A stretch of 63,947 nt of DNA. Source: an uncultured Muribaculaceae bacterium. GTDB taxonomy: Bacteria; Bacteroidota; Bacteroidia; Bacteroidales; Muribaculaceae. Under the pieces are notes generated by a model. The model was given only the letters and a program-made list of their open reading frames with translations. It searched no databases and was not told the DNA's origin. A program made the position numbers and the translations under genes. The DNA is taken from positions 1-63,947 of the forward strand of contig CAJTYD010000004.1 in assembly GCA_910583775.1 (NCBI GenBank), given 5' to 3'. Below, one piece after another: positions 54,856 through 62,931 of this stretch (position 1 is its first letter; the number at the start of each line of letters is the position of its first letter).

Positions 54856-55584
54856 ATGGCTACAGAGAGAATCACGGGGATAGTGATAAGCACCATCAAG
54901 CATAACGACACGCGTAACGTCGTCACGCTCTTCACCCGCGAACGCGGGAGAATAACCTTTCTTTCCGCCTCCGGCAACGGCAAGAAAGGCCGCGCCCGAA
55001 ACGCCCGCATGATGCCGCTCTCCGTTATCGAGGCAAACGTTAATTTCAACCCCAACCGAGAACTCCAGCTTCTCGGCGCGGTCAACATGATAAAAGTACG
55101 CAACGAAATTTACTTCCACCCCGTTAAAAGCGCCGTCACGATCTTCCTCTCTGAATTCCTGAACAGGTATCTCCGCAATTCCCCTCAGGACGCCCTTACC
55201 TTCGACTATATAGTCTCGGCGTTCGACCTTTTCGACCGCTTGAAAAAGGGTATCTCAAATTTCCATATCCTTTTCCTTCTCAGCTTCCTCGACATAGCCG
55301 GAATCGCCCCCGACCTTTCGGAACTCGAGCAGGGCGACTGGTTCGATATGCGCCGCGGCGAAGCTGTCGCCGACAAGCCGCTGCACAGTGACCTCCTTTC
55401 TCCTGGCGAAACTGCCCTGCTTCCACTCCTTTTCCGGATGAAGCCGTCAAATCTGCAGAAATTCAGATTCTCCGGCACCGACCGCAAGAAAATCCTCGAG
55501 CTTCTCCTTAAATACTATTCCGTCCATTTCCCGGGTATGGCAAACCTCCGATCGATAGACATCCTGACCGAAATTTTCGCTTAG
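54856..55584 (+). CDS. recO: DNA repair protein RecO
   Basis: Loads RecA on SSB-coated DNA with RecR in the RecFOR pathway. The 242-residue protein has an N-terminal OB fold (TGIVISTIKHNDTRNVVTLF) and a C-terminal helical domain. The zinc-binding Cys cluster of some RecO proteins is absent. The start follows a gene-free stretch after the divergent rubrerythrin gene. Confidence 0.88.
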   Translation: MATERITGIVISTIKHNDTRNVVTLFTRERGRITFLSASGNGKKGRARNARMMPLSVIEANVNFNPNRELQLLGAVNMIKVRNEIYFHPVKSAVTIFLSEFLNRYLRNSPQDALTFDYIVSAFDLFDRLKKGISNFHILFLLSFLDIAGIAPDLSELEQGDWFDMRRGEAVADKPLHSDLLSPGETALLPLLFRMKPSNLQKFRFSGTDRKKILELLLKYYSVHFPGMANLRSIDILTEIFA

Positions 55585-55727
55585 GAGGAGCCTAATTCTC
55601 CTCGGCAATTACAAATTTTGCGGTTTGTCAGCCTAAAACTTTCTTTTTGTTCCTCTTTTTTTCGTTAAAATATCACAAAGACGCGAAAAAAGTTATTATA
55701 ATATTTTTTTGTCAGAATAATTTATAT

Positions 55728-55735
55728 TAATTTTG
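55728..55735 (+). promoter_or_regulatory. Promoter of small RNA 2
   Basis: TAATTTTG fits TAnnTTTG, with TTTG at 55708-55711 as a possible -33 (16-base spacer). Confidence 0.6.
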
Positions 55736-55740
55736 TGCCG

Positions 55741-55806
55741 TGTTTTTCATGGTATTAGATTTAAGGTTAGAGGATTAGTTGTCGGGAGACAATTAATCTT
55801 TTTTAT
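55741..55806 (+). ncRNA. Putative small RNA 2 (Bacteroidales-1-like?)
   Basis: A roughly 66-base RNA between its own promoter and a strong terminator: arms GATTAGTTGTC and GACAATTAATC, loop GGGA, then six T residues (55773-55806). The 5' part TTTTTCATGGTATTAGATTTAAGG is closely related to small RNA 1, while the terminator stems differ in sequence but not in shape. This pattern of a conserved 5' arm and free-to-vary terminator is typical of a functional small RNA. The family name is tentative. Confidence 0.72.
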
Positions 55807-55900
55807 TTTATTATAATTCAACAACTTATGCAACAATATACAGCATAAGACCCTTCGGCCGGATCCCCTCGGGTATACTGAACGGAAATAATCATCAGCA

Positions 55901-55960
55901 TTAAGAAACTGTTTAGGCTCCGTTCCTTAAATTTTCGAAAGAAATTTAAACAGTTTCTAA
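55901..55960. repeat. Palindromic repeat AAGAAACTGTTT, short copy 2
   Basis: Arms TTAAGAAACTGTTTA and AAACAGTTTCTAA around a 30-base interior containing TTAAATTTTCGAAAGAAATTT. Same family as 53566-53639. Confidence 0.85.
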
Positions 55961-55967
55961 GAAAACA

Positions 55968-56003
55968 CGAGGAGGGAGGAAACTGTCATTCCGCCCTCCT
56001 CAT
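55968..56003 (-). terminator. Terminator-like hairpin beyond queA
   Basis: On the minus strand GAGGAGGGCGGAA pairs with TTTCCTCCCTCCTC, followed by GTGTTTTC. It probably ends the ftsX-to-queA transcript after it has read through repeat copy E. Confidence 0.6.
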
Positions 56004-56020
56004 GATAGTATGATTAATTA

Positions 56021-56182
56021 TTCAAGTTTCGCAAGTTCCAGTGAACTTGAAAACTTGAAGTTTAGGGTTTAAAGTTTAGGTTTAGAGGTTACCGCGTGAC
56101 TGAGATAACAGGACAAATGGTATTATCTAAACCCTAAACTCAAACTATAAACCAATTTAAATTTACTTGCGAAATTTAAATT
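56021..56182 (+). repeat. Interspersed structured repeat, copy E
   Basis: Full-length copy, nearly identical to copies A and C in inverse orientation. It starts TTCAAGTTTCGCAAGTTCC and ends with the AATTTAAATTT...AAATTTAAATT hairpin. Unlike the others, no same-strand gene follows: it lies at the 3' end of queA, which runs the other way. Confidence 0.92.
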
Positions 56183-56202
56183 AATCTTATTATTCCCTTT
56201 TG

Positions 56203-57255
56203 TCAGCGAAGGATAAGCATCGCGTCTCCGTAGGCGCCAAAACGGTATTTCTCCTTGACAGCCACATCGTATGCCTTCATAACGATGTCGTAGCCGCCGA
56301 ATGCGGCCACCATCATGAGCATCGTGCTCAGAGGCATGTGGAAGTTAGATATCATCGAATTGCAGACAGTGAAATCGTATGGCGGGAAAATGAACTTGTT
56401 GGTCCAGCCCTCGAAAGTCATGAGATGGCCGTTCATGCAGACTGCAGTGGCAAGCGCGCGAAGAACGGATGTTCCGACCGCGCATACATTGCTTTTCCGG
56501 TCTTTGGCCGCATTCACCATCTCCACGAGGTCATCGTTGACGATCATCTCCTCGCTGTCCATCCGGTGTTTCGTGAGATCCTCCACATCTATATCCTTGA
56601 AATTTCCTCTTCCCGAATGCAGGGTGAGAAATCCTTTCTCCACTCCCTTTATCTCGAGACGCTTCAGGAGCTCCCGGCTGAAGTGGAGACCGGCGGCGGG
56701 CGCCATCACGGCTCCCTCCTTGGAGGCGTAGATACACTGATACCTTTCGGCATCCTCAGGCTCGGCCTTGCGCTTGATGTATTCGGGCAGCGGAGTCTCG
56801 CCAAGAGCGTAGAGGGCGGCCTTGAACTCGTCATGCGGCCCGTCATAGAGGAAACGCAGCGTGCGGCCGCGCGACGTAGTGTTGTCGATAACCTCGGCCA
56901 CCATTGAGTCGTCTTCTCCGAAATAGAGTTTGTTGCCGATCCTTATCTTTCTTGCCGGCTCAACAAGGACATCCCAGAACTTCTGCTCCACATTCAGCTC
57001 GCGAAGCAGAAAAACCTCTATGCACGCTCCGGTCTTCTCCTTGTTGCCATAGAGTCTGGCAGGAAAAACCTTTGTGTCGTTGAATACCATCACATCCCCC
57101 TCGTCGAAATAGTTTATCAGCTCCTTGAAGATATGATGGGAGATCTCTCCCGTCTTGGAATTGACCACCATAAGCCTGCTCTCGTCCCTGTTCTCTACAG
57201 GATACTGGGCGATGAGGTCTTCCGGCAATTTAAACTTGAATTGAGAAAGTTTCAT
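56203..57255 (-). CDS. queA: S-adenosylmethionine:tRNA ribosyltransferase-isomerase
   Basis: Adds the cyclopentene epoxide ring precursor to 7-aminomethyl-deazaguanine in tRNA, giving epoxyqueuosine. The 350-residue length is normal. The N-terminal KLPEDLIAQYP and the internal AAGLHFSRELLKRLE and NFHMPLSTMLMMVAAF blocks are family signatures. It is the last gene of the ftsX-DUF3098-uppP-truB-queA block. Confidence 0.95.
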   Translation of the reverse strand: MKLSQFKFKLPEDLIAQYPVENRDESRLMVVNSKTGEISHHIFKELINYFDEGDVMVFNDTKVFPARLYGNKEKTGACIEVFLLRELNVEQKFWDVLVEPARKIRIGNKLYFGEDDSMVAEVIDNTTSRGRTLRFLYDGPHDEFKAALYALGETPLPEYIKRKAEPEDAERYQCIYASKEGAVMAPAAGLHFSRELLKRLEIKGVEKGFLTLHSGRGNFKDIDVEDLTKHRMDSEEMIVNDDLVEMVNAAKDRKSNVCAVGTSVLRALATAVCMNGHLMTFEGWTNKFIFPPYDFTVCNSMISNFHMPLSTMLMMVAAFGGYDIVMKAYDVAVKEKYRFGAYGDAMLILR

Positions 57256-57309
57256 ACTTAGAGTGTGTTTGTCTGTCGGCCGACACGTCGGCCATTTGTT
57301 ATTTCTATT

Positions 57310-58065
57310 TTATTCGGAGGAAGCCTTCTCTTGCTTCTCTCCTTCTGAATCATTCATCTTGTAGTCTTCGGGAAACGTGACCGTCTCCGTCTCGATCTTT
57401 TTCACAGCATCTTCGAGCGAGAGACAGTCGTCGATGCGGATATCTCCAACCCGCGTTCTGCGCAGCCCGCTGAGATGCGCCCCGCTGCCGAGGCTCTCTC
57501 CGATATCGCGGGCAAGAGCACGGATATATGTGCCCTTGCTGCAGACAACGCGCAGCGTCAGCCTGTTTCCCTCAAAGGAAACGATCTCCAGCTCGCTGAT
57601 CTCGAGAGGCTTCGCCTTGAGCTCTACCTCCTTACCCTTGCGGGCGAGCTTGTAGGCACGCTTGCCGTCGACCTTGACGGCCGAGAACACCGGAGGAACC
57701 TGCATTACCTTTCCGCGGAATCCTGGAAGAACCGCCTCCACGGCATCGCGCGTGATATGTTCCCAGGGATAGGTTGCGTCTATCTTTGTTTCGAGATCAT
57801 AGCTCGGGGTGGTGGCTCCGAGTGTCAGCTCGGCCACATACTCTTTCGTGCCGTTCTGGAGCCGTTCGATCTGCCGGGTGGCCCTGCCGGTGCAGATTAT
57901 CAGCACCCCCGTGGCGAGAGGATCGAGCGTGCCGGCGTGGCCGACCTTGAATTTCTTAACACTCAGTCTGCGCTGGATCGCTCCTCTGACCCTTTTGACG
58001 GCATCGAAAGATGTCCACTCCAACGGCTTGTCGATGGCTATTATTTCACCGCTTATAAAATCCAT
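57310..58065 (-). CDS. truB: tRNA pseudouridine-55 synthase
   Basis: Makes pseudouridine 55 in the T-loop of tRNAs. The 251 residues include the catalytic motif GHAGTLDPLATGVL with Asp48. A charged 20-residue C-terminal tail follows the last core block. 54 bases separate it from queA and 22 from uppP. Confidence 0.95.
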   Translation of the reverse strand: MDFISGEIIAIDKPLEWTSFDAVKRVRGAIQRRLSVKKFKVGHAGTLDPLATGVLIICTGRATRQIERLQNGTKEYVAELTLGATTPSYDLETKIDATYPWEHITRDAVEAVLPGFRGKVMQVPPVFSAVKVDGKRAYKLARKGKEVELKAKPLEISELEIVSFEGNRLTLRVVCSKGTYIRALARDIGESLGSGAHLSGLRRTRVGDIRIDDCLSLEDAVKKIETETVTFPEDYKMNDSEGEKQEKASSE

Positions 58066-58087
58066 GATTACCTGAAGTTTTCACGAA

Positions 58088-58906
58088 TCACTGCCACAGC
58101 AGACAGATGACTCCCATGATGGCACAATATACGGCGAACCATATCAGCTTGCCGCGTTTCACGAGGTCGATCATCCACCGGCACGCTGCGCAGCCTACCA
58201 CAAATGAAGCAACGAACCCTATCACAAGAGGCAATGTCCCTACCTCGGCCATCGGAGCGGCGTCGGTGCCCGGAGCTATAAGGTCCTTGACACCGAGAAG
58301 AGCCTCCCCGAGAATAGGGATAATCACCATAAGGAAGGAGAACTGCGCCATCCTGTCACGACGGTCGCCGAGAATGATTCCCGCGGCGATCGTTGTGCCC
58401 GAACGACTCAGCCCCGGCAGAACGGCCACCGCCTGGGCGCAGCCGATGATGAATGCGTCAAGCCAGGTGATGTCGCGCCCCCTGGAGGCCGACACAAACC
58501 TGTCGGAATAATGCGCGAAAGTTAGAAGCATCGCCGTCACAAGAAGACAGATGCCGACAACAAATAGGCCGTTGCCGAAAAACTGCTCTACCTGTTCCTT
58601 GAAAAAGAAGCCGACGATCGCTATAGGGATGCATGACACAAGTATCTTGCAGACATAATAGAAGTCATAGTCCCTCCTGAATGTGAAGAAGCTCTTGCAA
58701 AGTCGGTAAAACATCGGCCAGAGAATCACGAGAGTAGAGCATACCGTGGCGGCATGCAGGATGAGATCGAACTGTAAGGCCTGATCCGACGGGAGATCTA
58801 TCCCGAGAATCTGGCGGAAGATTTCCAGATGACCGCTCGAGCTTATGGGAAGATATTCGGCGAGTCCCTGGACTATGCCCAGAATGAGGGCGTCTAACCA
58901 CTCCAT
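58088..58906 (-). CDS. uppP: Undecaprenyl-diphosphate phosphatase
   Basis: Recycles the lipid carrier for cell wall and surface glycan synthesis. The 272-residue integral membrane protein has family motifs EYLPISSSGHL (E17 to L27, with the conserved Glu, Ser and His) and PGLSRSGTTI (catalytic Arg). About seven or eight transmembrane segments. Confidence 0.94.
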   Translation of the reverse strand: MEWLDALILGIVQGLAEYLPISSSGHLEIFRQILGIDLPSDQALQFDLILHAATVCSTLVILWPMFYRLCKSFFTFRRDYDFYYVCKILVSCIPIAIVGFFFKEQVEQFFGNGLFVVGICLLVTAMLLTFAHYSDRFVSASRGRDITWLDAFIIGCAQAVAVLPGLSRSGTTIAAGIILGDRRDRMAQFSFLMVIIPILGEALLGVKDLIAPGTDAAPMAEVGTLPLVIGFVASFVVGCAACRWMIDLVKRGKLIWFAVYCAIMGVICLLWQ

Positions 58907-58983
58907 TTAATTAACTTAGATTGTTTGGTTTGAAAACTGCTGTAATTCGGGTTGATATACAGAAATGTCTCGATCGTCGCAGA

Positions 58984-59304
58984 TCACTGTTTCTTCCTGT
59001 CTTTCCTGAACGACGGGTTCCACACGATGGCGAAGGCCATGAAAAGGAAGCCCAGGAAAGAGAGAAGCGGACCGACGACGATGCGCCGAGTGCTGAAGAT
59101 TTCCGGATTGAACGTGGTGCCGTCCTGGCTCCCGCCGCCGCTCATGAGGATAAAGCCGAGCACTATCAGCAACAGACAGCCTCCCATCATCCAGAAATTT
59201 ACCTTCGAAAAAGGACGGGCGGAGTCGCTGACTTTTTTCAAAGCCTCCTTCTGCGAGCCGCTATGTTTATCTGATGTTCCTCTTTTTACAAATTTAGATT
59301 CCAT
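58984..59304 (-). CDS. DUF3098 family small membrane protein
   Basis: A 106-residue protein with two predicted transmembrane helices (about 37-55 and 75-95) and a polar N-terminus. Membership of DUF3098 is recognised from its typical place between ftsX and uppP in Bacteroidota and the FWMMGGCLLLIVLGFILMSGG block. Function unknown; the constant neighbourhood suggests an envelope or division role. Confidence 0.85.
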   Translation of the reverse strand: MESKFVKRGTSDKHSGSQKEALKKVSDSARPFSKVNFWMMGGCLLLIVLGFILMSGGGSQDGTTFNPEIFSTRRIVVGPLLSFLGFLFMAFAIVWNPSFRKDRKKQ

Positions 59305-59357
59305 ATTCTATAATTCGATTTGGAGTTTTTCCGGGCTAATGTCGCCACCGGAAAGAT

Positions 59358-60236
59358 TTATCTGAATAGTTCGTCGTAGTCCTTGCGCAGATATCGCGTC
59401 GAGGCTATCCAGGCCGCAAGCGCGCACAGGATCATTCCCATAAGTATCAACGCTCCGGAAACGATTCCTATCACCGGCCATGTCATTTCGGAGGGCAGCG
59501 TCCTCACTCCGGCTTCGGGAGCCAGAAGCACGATCACCATGATCAGAAGCGAGGCGAGCACGCCCGAGATAAGTCCGCCGGTCATGTTGCTCATGATTAT
59601 GGGGCGACGGATGAAGCCGTTGGTGGCTCCGACAAGCTGCATGGTGTGTATCGTGAATCGCCGGGAATAGATTGTCAGCTGAACCGTGTTGTTGATCAAC
59701 ACAAACGAGATCACAAGCATCACTGCGGCCACGATTCCCAAGACAAGGGTAAGGTTGGCGATGTTGGCGTTCATCGACCTGATCATGTCGGTGTCGGGGG
59801 CGCCCACGCTCTGAACCTCCGGCAGAGCCGTAAGGCGTTTCCTGATGATCTCTATGTTTTCGGGGCTCGACCAGTCGGCCTTGAGTGTAAAGCTCACCTC
59901 CGGAGTCAGAGGATTGACGTCATAGAGCTCTATGAGATTCTCGCCCGTGGCCTCGGTCCACTCCTTCAATGCCTGATCCTTGCTGACAAACCTGACATCC
60001 TTTACAAATTTCTCCTTCTTCAGGCGTGCGGACAAAGCCTGCGCCTGCGCGTCGCTCACCGAATCAGCCATCACGGCGCTCAGCTCGATGCGTTCCTTAA
60101 GTTTCCTCGTTTCCTGGGTGGCTCCTATCCAGATCAGCGAGATGATTCCCGCGAGTATCAGGACAAGCGTCACACTCACTATCGTGGTGAGATGTGATGC
60201 CCAAAACGAAATTTTTACCTCTTTGTTCTCTTTCAT
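59358..60236 (-). CDS. ftsX: Cell division protein FtsX
   Basis: Integral membrane component of the FtsEX complex that activates peptidoglycan hydrolases during division. The 292-residue protein has one N-terminal transmembrane helix, a roughly 110-residue periplasmic domain, and three C-terminal helices. The block RRFTIHTMQLVGATNGFIRRP is characteristic. No ftsE adjoins it; in Bacteroidota it is usually encoded elsewhere. First gene of its cluster, with a TAACTTTG promoter at 60297-60304 (minus). Confidence 0.92.
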   Translation of the reverse strand: MKENKEVKISFWASHLTTIVSVTLVLILAGIISLIWIGATQETRKLKERIELSAVMADSVSDAQAQALSARLKKEKFVKDVRFVSKDQALKEWTEATGENLIELYDVNPLTPEVSFTLKADWSSPENIEIIRKRLTALPEVQSVGAPDTDMIRSMNANIANLTLVLGIVAAVMLVISFVLINNTVQLTIYSRRFTIHTMQLVGATNGFIRRPIIMSNMTGGLISGVLASLLIMVIVLLAPEAGVRTLPSEMTWPVIGIVSGALILMGMILCALAAWIASTRYLRKDYDELFR

Positions 60237-60296
60237 ATCTGAGGATCTTTATGCGGCCCGCGCATATTTTATCCGGTGTCATTTTGGTTTGAACTG

Positions 60297-60304
60297 CAAA
60301 GTTA
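60297..60304 (-). promoter_or_regulatory. TAnnTTTG promoter of ftsX operon
   Basis: Minus-strand TAACTTTG lies about 60 bases upstream of the ftsX start codon. Confidence 0.55.
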
Positions 60305-60411
60305 ATAAATTAACCACCCCTTTGTCAATAGTTAAGACTTTTTTTTGCTTCATTCTTTGGCTTTTGAGTCCGTTTTGAACCGCTTTTGACCTACTTTTGC
60401 ATGAATTTTAT

Positions 60412-60419
60412 TAATTTTG
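60412..60419 (+). promoter_or_regulatory. TAnnTTTG element next to mtaB start
   Basis: TAATTTTG ends five bases before the start codon at 60425, so a transcript from it would be nearly leaderless. A second match, TACTTTTG (60392-60399), would give a short leader. Either places the start at 60425 rather than at the upstream ATG 60386. Confidence 0.5.
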
Positions 60420-60424
60420 CAGAT

Positions 60425-61747
60425 ATGACAAGCAATCTGCTAAATCTAAAAGCTGAATATCATACTCTCGGCTGCAAGCTCAATTTCTCCGAGACTTCCG
60501 CCATCGGCAAGCTCCTTTCCGACCGCGGCGTTCTCCCTGCGGCCAACGGCGAAGAGCCCGACATAATAGTGGTCAACACCTGCTCGGTAACCCGGATGGC
60601 CGACAAGAAAGGGCGTCAGCTCATCCATCGCCTCGCCTCCAGATTCCCGGCCGCCACTCTGGTGGTGACGGGGTGCTACGCCCAGCTCAGGCCCGGTCAG
60701 GTCGCGGAGATCCCGGGGGTGGACATCGTGCTCGGATCCAACGACAAGCTACGAGCCGCCGATTTCATCGAAAAATGGCTCGCCGACCGCAGGCAGGCCG
60801 TCAAGGTCACTCCCCAGAATGAGATGAAGGAATTCATTCCCTCCTGCGAACGCGGAGACCGCACCCGCTATTTCCTCAAGGTGCAGGACGGCTGCGACTA
60901 TTTCTGCACTTACTGCACCATTCCCTTCGCCAGAGGCCGCTCGAGATCCGGATCGATTGAATCGATCGTGGAGCAGGCACGCACAGCTGCCGCCGAAGGC
61001 GGACGCGAGATCGTGATAACCGGAGTGAACATCGGCGATTTCGGACACGGCTCCGACCGCGGTTTCTTCGACCTCATCCGCGAGCTCGACAAAGTGGAGG
61101 GAATCGAGAGATACCGCATCTCTTCGATCGAACCTAACCTGCTTACTCCTGAGATTATCCGCTGGGTCGCCACCGAATCGAGGGCCTTCATGCCCCATTT
61201 CCACATCCCGCTCCAAGCAGGATCCGACAGAGTGCTTCATCTGATGAACCGCCGTTATGACACCTCCCTCTTCGCCTCCCGCATCGAGACCGTAAGGGAA
61301 TTTATTCCCGACGCATTCATCGGAGTAGACGTCATTGCCGGCGCCCGCGGTGAAACCGAGACCGAGTGGGAAACCGGAAGACGCTTCATAGAGTCTCTCC
61401 CGATAACAAGGCTGCATGTCTTCCCCTATTCCGAGCGCCCCGGCACTGCGGCGCTCCAGCTCGGCGATTCCGTCGAGAACCGCGAGCGCCATCGCCGCGT
61501 TGATATGCTGATGGAGATCTCCGACCGGAAGCTGCATTCTTTCCTTGAGAAGCATAAAGGGAAGGAGGCGAAAGTGCTCTGGGAACACCCCCAGCATGGA
61601 GGCGACCGTATGCATGGATTCACCGATAATTATATCCGCGTGAGCGCGCCGCTCGTGCCGGAGCTAATAAACCGCGTCTCCCCCGTTATCCTCCGTGACA
61701 TCGATCCCGCCGACGAGGAGACCTTCAACGCCGACCTCATCCTGTGA
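60425..61747 (+). CDS. mtaB: tRNA t6A37 methylthiotransferase
   Basis: Radical-SAM methylthiotransferase that converts t6A37 to ms2t6A37. The N-terminal UPF0004 domain has cluster Cys17, Cys53 and Cys84 (GCKLNFSE, NTCSVTR, TGCYAQLRP). The radical-SAM cluster is C157-YF-C161... in CDYFCTYC (C157, C161, C164). A TRAM-like C-terminal domain follows (about 380-440). The 440-residue length is normal. Both tRNA t6A enzymes mtaB and tcdA are in this window but not linked. Confidence 0.92.
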   Translation: MTSNLLNLKAEYHTLGCKLNFSETSAIGKLLSDRGVLPAANGEEPDIIVVNTCSVTRMADKKGRQLIHRLASRFPAATLVVTGCYAQLRPGQVAEIPGVDIVLGSNDKLRAADFIEKWLADRRQAVKVTPQNEMKEFIPSCERGDRTRYFLKVQDGCDYFCTYCTIPFARGRSRSGSIESIVEQARTAAAEGGREIVITGVNIGDFGHGSDRGFFDLIRELDKVEGIERYRISSIEPNLLTPEIIRWVATESRAFMPHFHIPLQAGSDRVLHLMNRRYDTSLFASRIETVREFIPDAFIGVDVIAGARGETETEWETGRRFIESLPITRLHVFPYSERPGTAALQLGDSVENRERHRRVDMLMEISDRKLHSFLEKHKGKEAKVLWEHPQHGGDRMHGFTDNYIRVSAPLVPELINRVSPVILRDIDPADEETFNADLIL

Positions 61748-61781
61748 GACCCGGTAGTCAACACAAGCTCAAAGCTGAAAT

Positions 61782-62798
61782 ATGAAGAAATTAGGCGTCA
61801 TCATACTTAACTGGAACGGCCTGGACCTTTTGAAGAAGTTCATCCCGACTGCCGTTGAATTCACCGTTTCCGACTCCTGCGATCTGATCGTGGCCGACAA
61901 CGGGTCGACCGACACGTCGGTTGAATGGCTTGAGAAGGAATACCCTCAGGTCCGCGTCATTAAGCTCGACCGCAACTACGGTTTTGCCGAAGGCTACAAC
62001 CGGGCTATTCAAGCCGCGGAATATGAATATGTGGTGCTTCTTAATTCCGACGTCGAGGTAACGAAGGGATGGTGGCAGCCGATGCTTGAGTTCATGGAGA
62101 AGCATCCCCAATGCGGTGCGCTCCAGCCCAAGATAATGGCTTATAACGACAGAAGCCGCTTCGAATATGCCGGGGCGGCCGGCGGTTTTCTCGACACGCT
62201 CGGATACCCATACTGCCTGGGCCGTCTCTTCGACGTGACAGAAACCGACAACGGCCAGTACGACCTCGATAGCGTGGAGCTCTGCTGGGCTTCGGGAGCA
62301 TGTCTGATGACACGGCGCTCCCTCTATCTCGAGCTCGGCGGCCTCGATCCGCGTTTTTTCGCACACATGGAGGAGATCGACCTCTGCTGCCGGATCCTTA
62401 ACCGCGGATATAAGATATATGCTGTGCCGCAGTCGAGGGTATACCATGTAGGAGGTGCGTCGCTCGCCCAGGGCAACCCGAAGAAGACCTATCTCAACTT
62501 CCGGAACAACCTCCTGCTCCTTTATAAGAACCTTCCAGCCGCTCAGGGACGCCGCAAGCTTTTTCTGCGTCGTCTGGCCGACACGCTCGCTTTCGGAATG
62601 TTTCTTCTGAAGGGGGATTTCCCGAATGCCAAGGCCGTAATAAAAGCCCACAACGACTTCCGGAAAATGAAAGAATATTATTCTCCTCTCGAATCTAAAG
62701 AGAAGATACATTTTCCGGGATCTGACAGAAACGCCATTGTGGCGCGTTACCTGATGCGAAAGAAGAGCCTCGCTCCTAAAGGAATACCAAAAACTTGA
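61782..62798 (+). CDS. Family 2 glycosyltransferase
   Basis: Inverting GT-A glycosyltransferase of 338 residues, similar to rhamnosyl/O-antigen-type transferases. The nucleotide-binding block ADNGSTDTS (about 40-48), the DxD-like LLNSDVEV and the catalytic-region FFAHMEEIDLCCR (about residues 195-207) are visible. Acceptor and donor are unknown. Its stop codon lies inside the first bases of repeat copy F. Confidence 0.88.
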   Translation: MKKLGVIILNWNGLDLLKKFIPTAVEFTVSDSCDLIVADNGSTDTSVEWLEKEYPQVRVIKLDRNYGFAEGYNRAIQAAEYEYVVLLNSDVEVTKGWWQPMLEFMEKHPQCGALQPKIMAYNDRSRFEYAGAAGGFLDTLGYPYCLGRLFDVTETDNGQYDLDSVELCWASGACLMTRRSLYLELGGLDPRFFAHMEEIDLCCRILNRGYKIYAVPQSRVYHVGGASLAQGNPKKTYLNFRNNLLLLYKNLPAAQGRRKLFLRRLADTLAFGMFLLKGDFPNAKAVIKAHNDFRKMKEYYSPLESKEKIHFPGSDRNAIVARYLMRKKSLAPKGIPKT

Positions 62799-62922
62799 TG
62801 TTTAAGGTATAAGGTTTAGGTTTAGAGGTTACCGTCTCACTGAGATAACAGGACAACCGGTATTATCTAAACCTTAAACTCAAACTATAAACCAATTTAA
62901 ATTTACTTGCGAAATTTAAATA
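62791..62922 (+). repeat. Interspersed structured repeat, copy F
   Basis: Copy lacking the outer CAAGTTTCGCAAG half-hairpin. It begins AAAACTTGATGTTTAAGG, so it supplies the stop codon of the glycosyltransferase, and ends nine bases before the surE start codon with AATTTAAATTTACTTGCGAA and the following AATTTAAAT arm. Confidence 0.9.
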
Positions 62923-62931
62923 AATAAAAAT

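Larger units (their letters stand above)
55585..56202. other. Gene-free region with small RNA 2 and repeats
   Basis: A 618-base stretch without a protein gene. In order it holds a small GAGGAG...CTCCTC hairpin after recO, the second small RNA (55741-55806), a palindromic repeat (55901-55960), a terminator-like hairpin (55968-56003) and repeat copy E (56021-56182). Confidence 0.8.

Noticed and set aside
23924..62922. CRISPR or riboswitch interpretation of the six-copy repeat
   Set aside because: Copies are dispersed singly, not arrayed with spacers, and the genes they precede share no metabolite. A dispersed mobile or leader element fits better.
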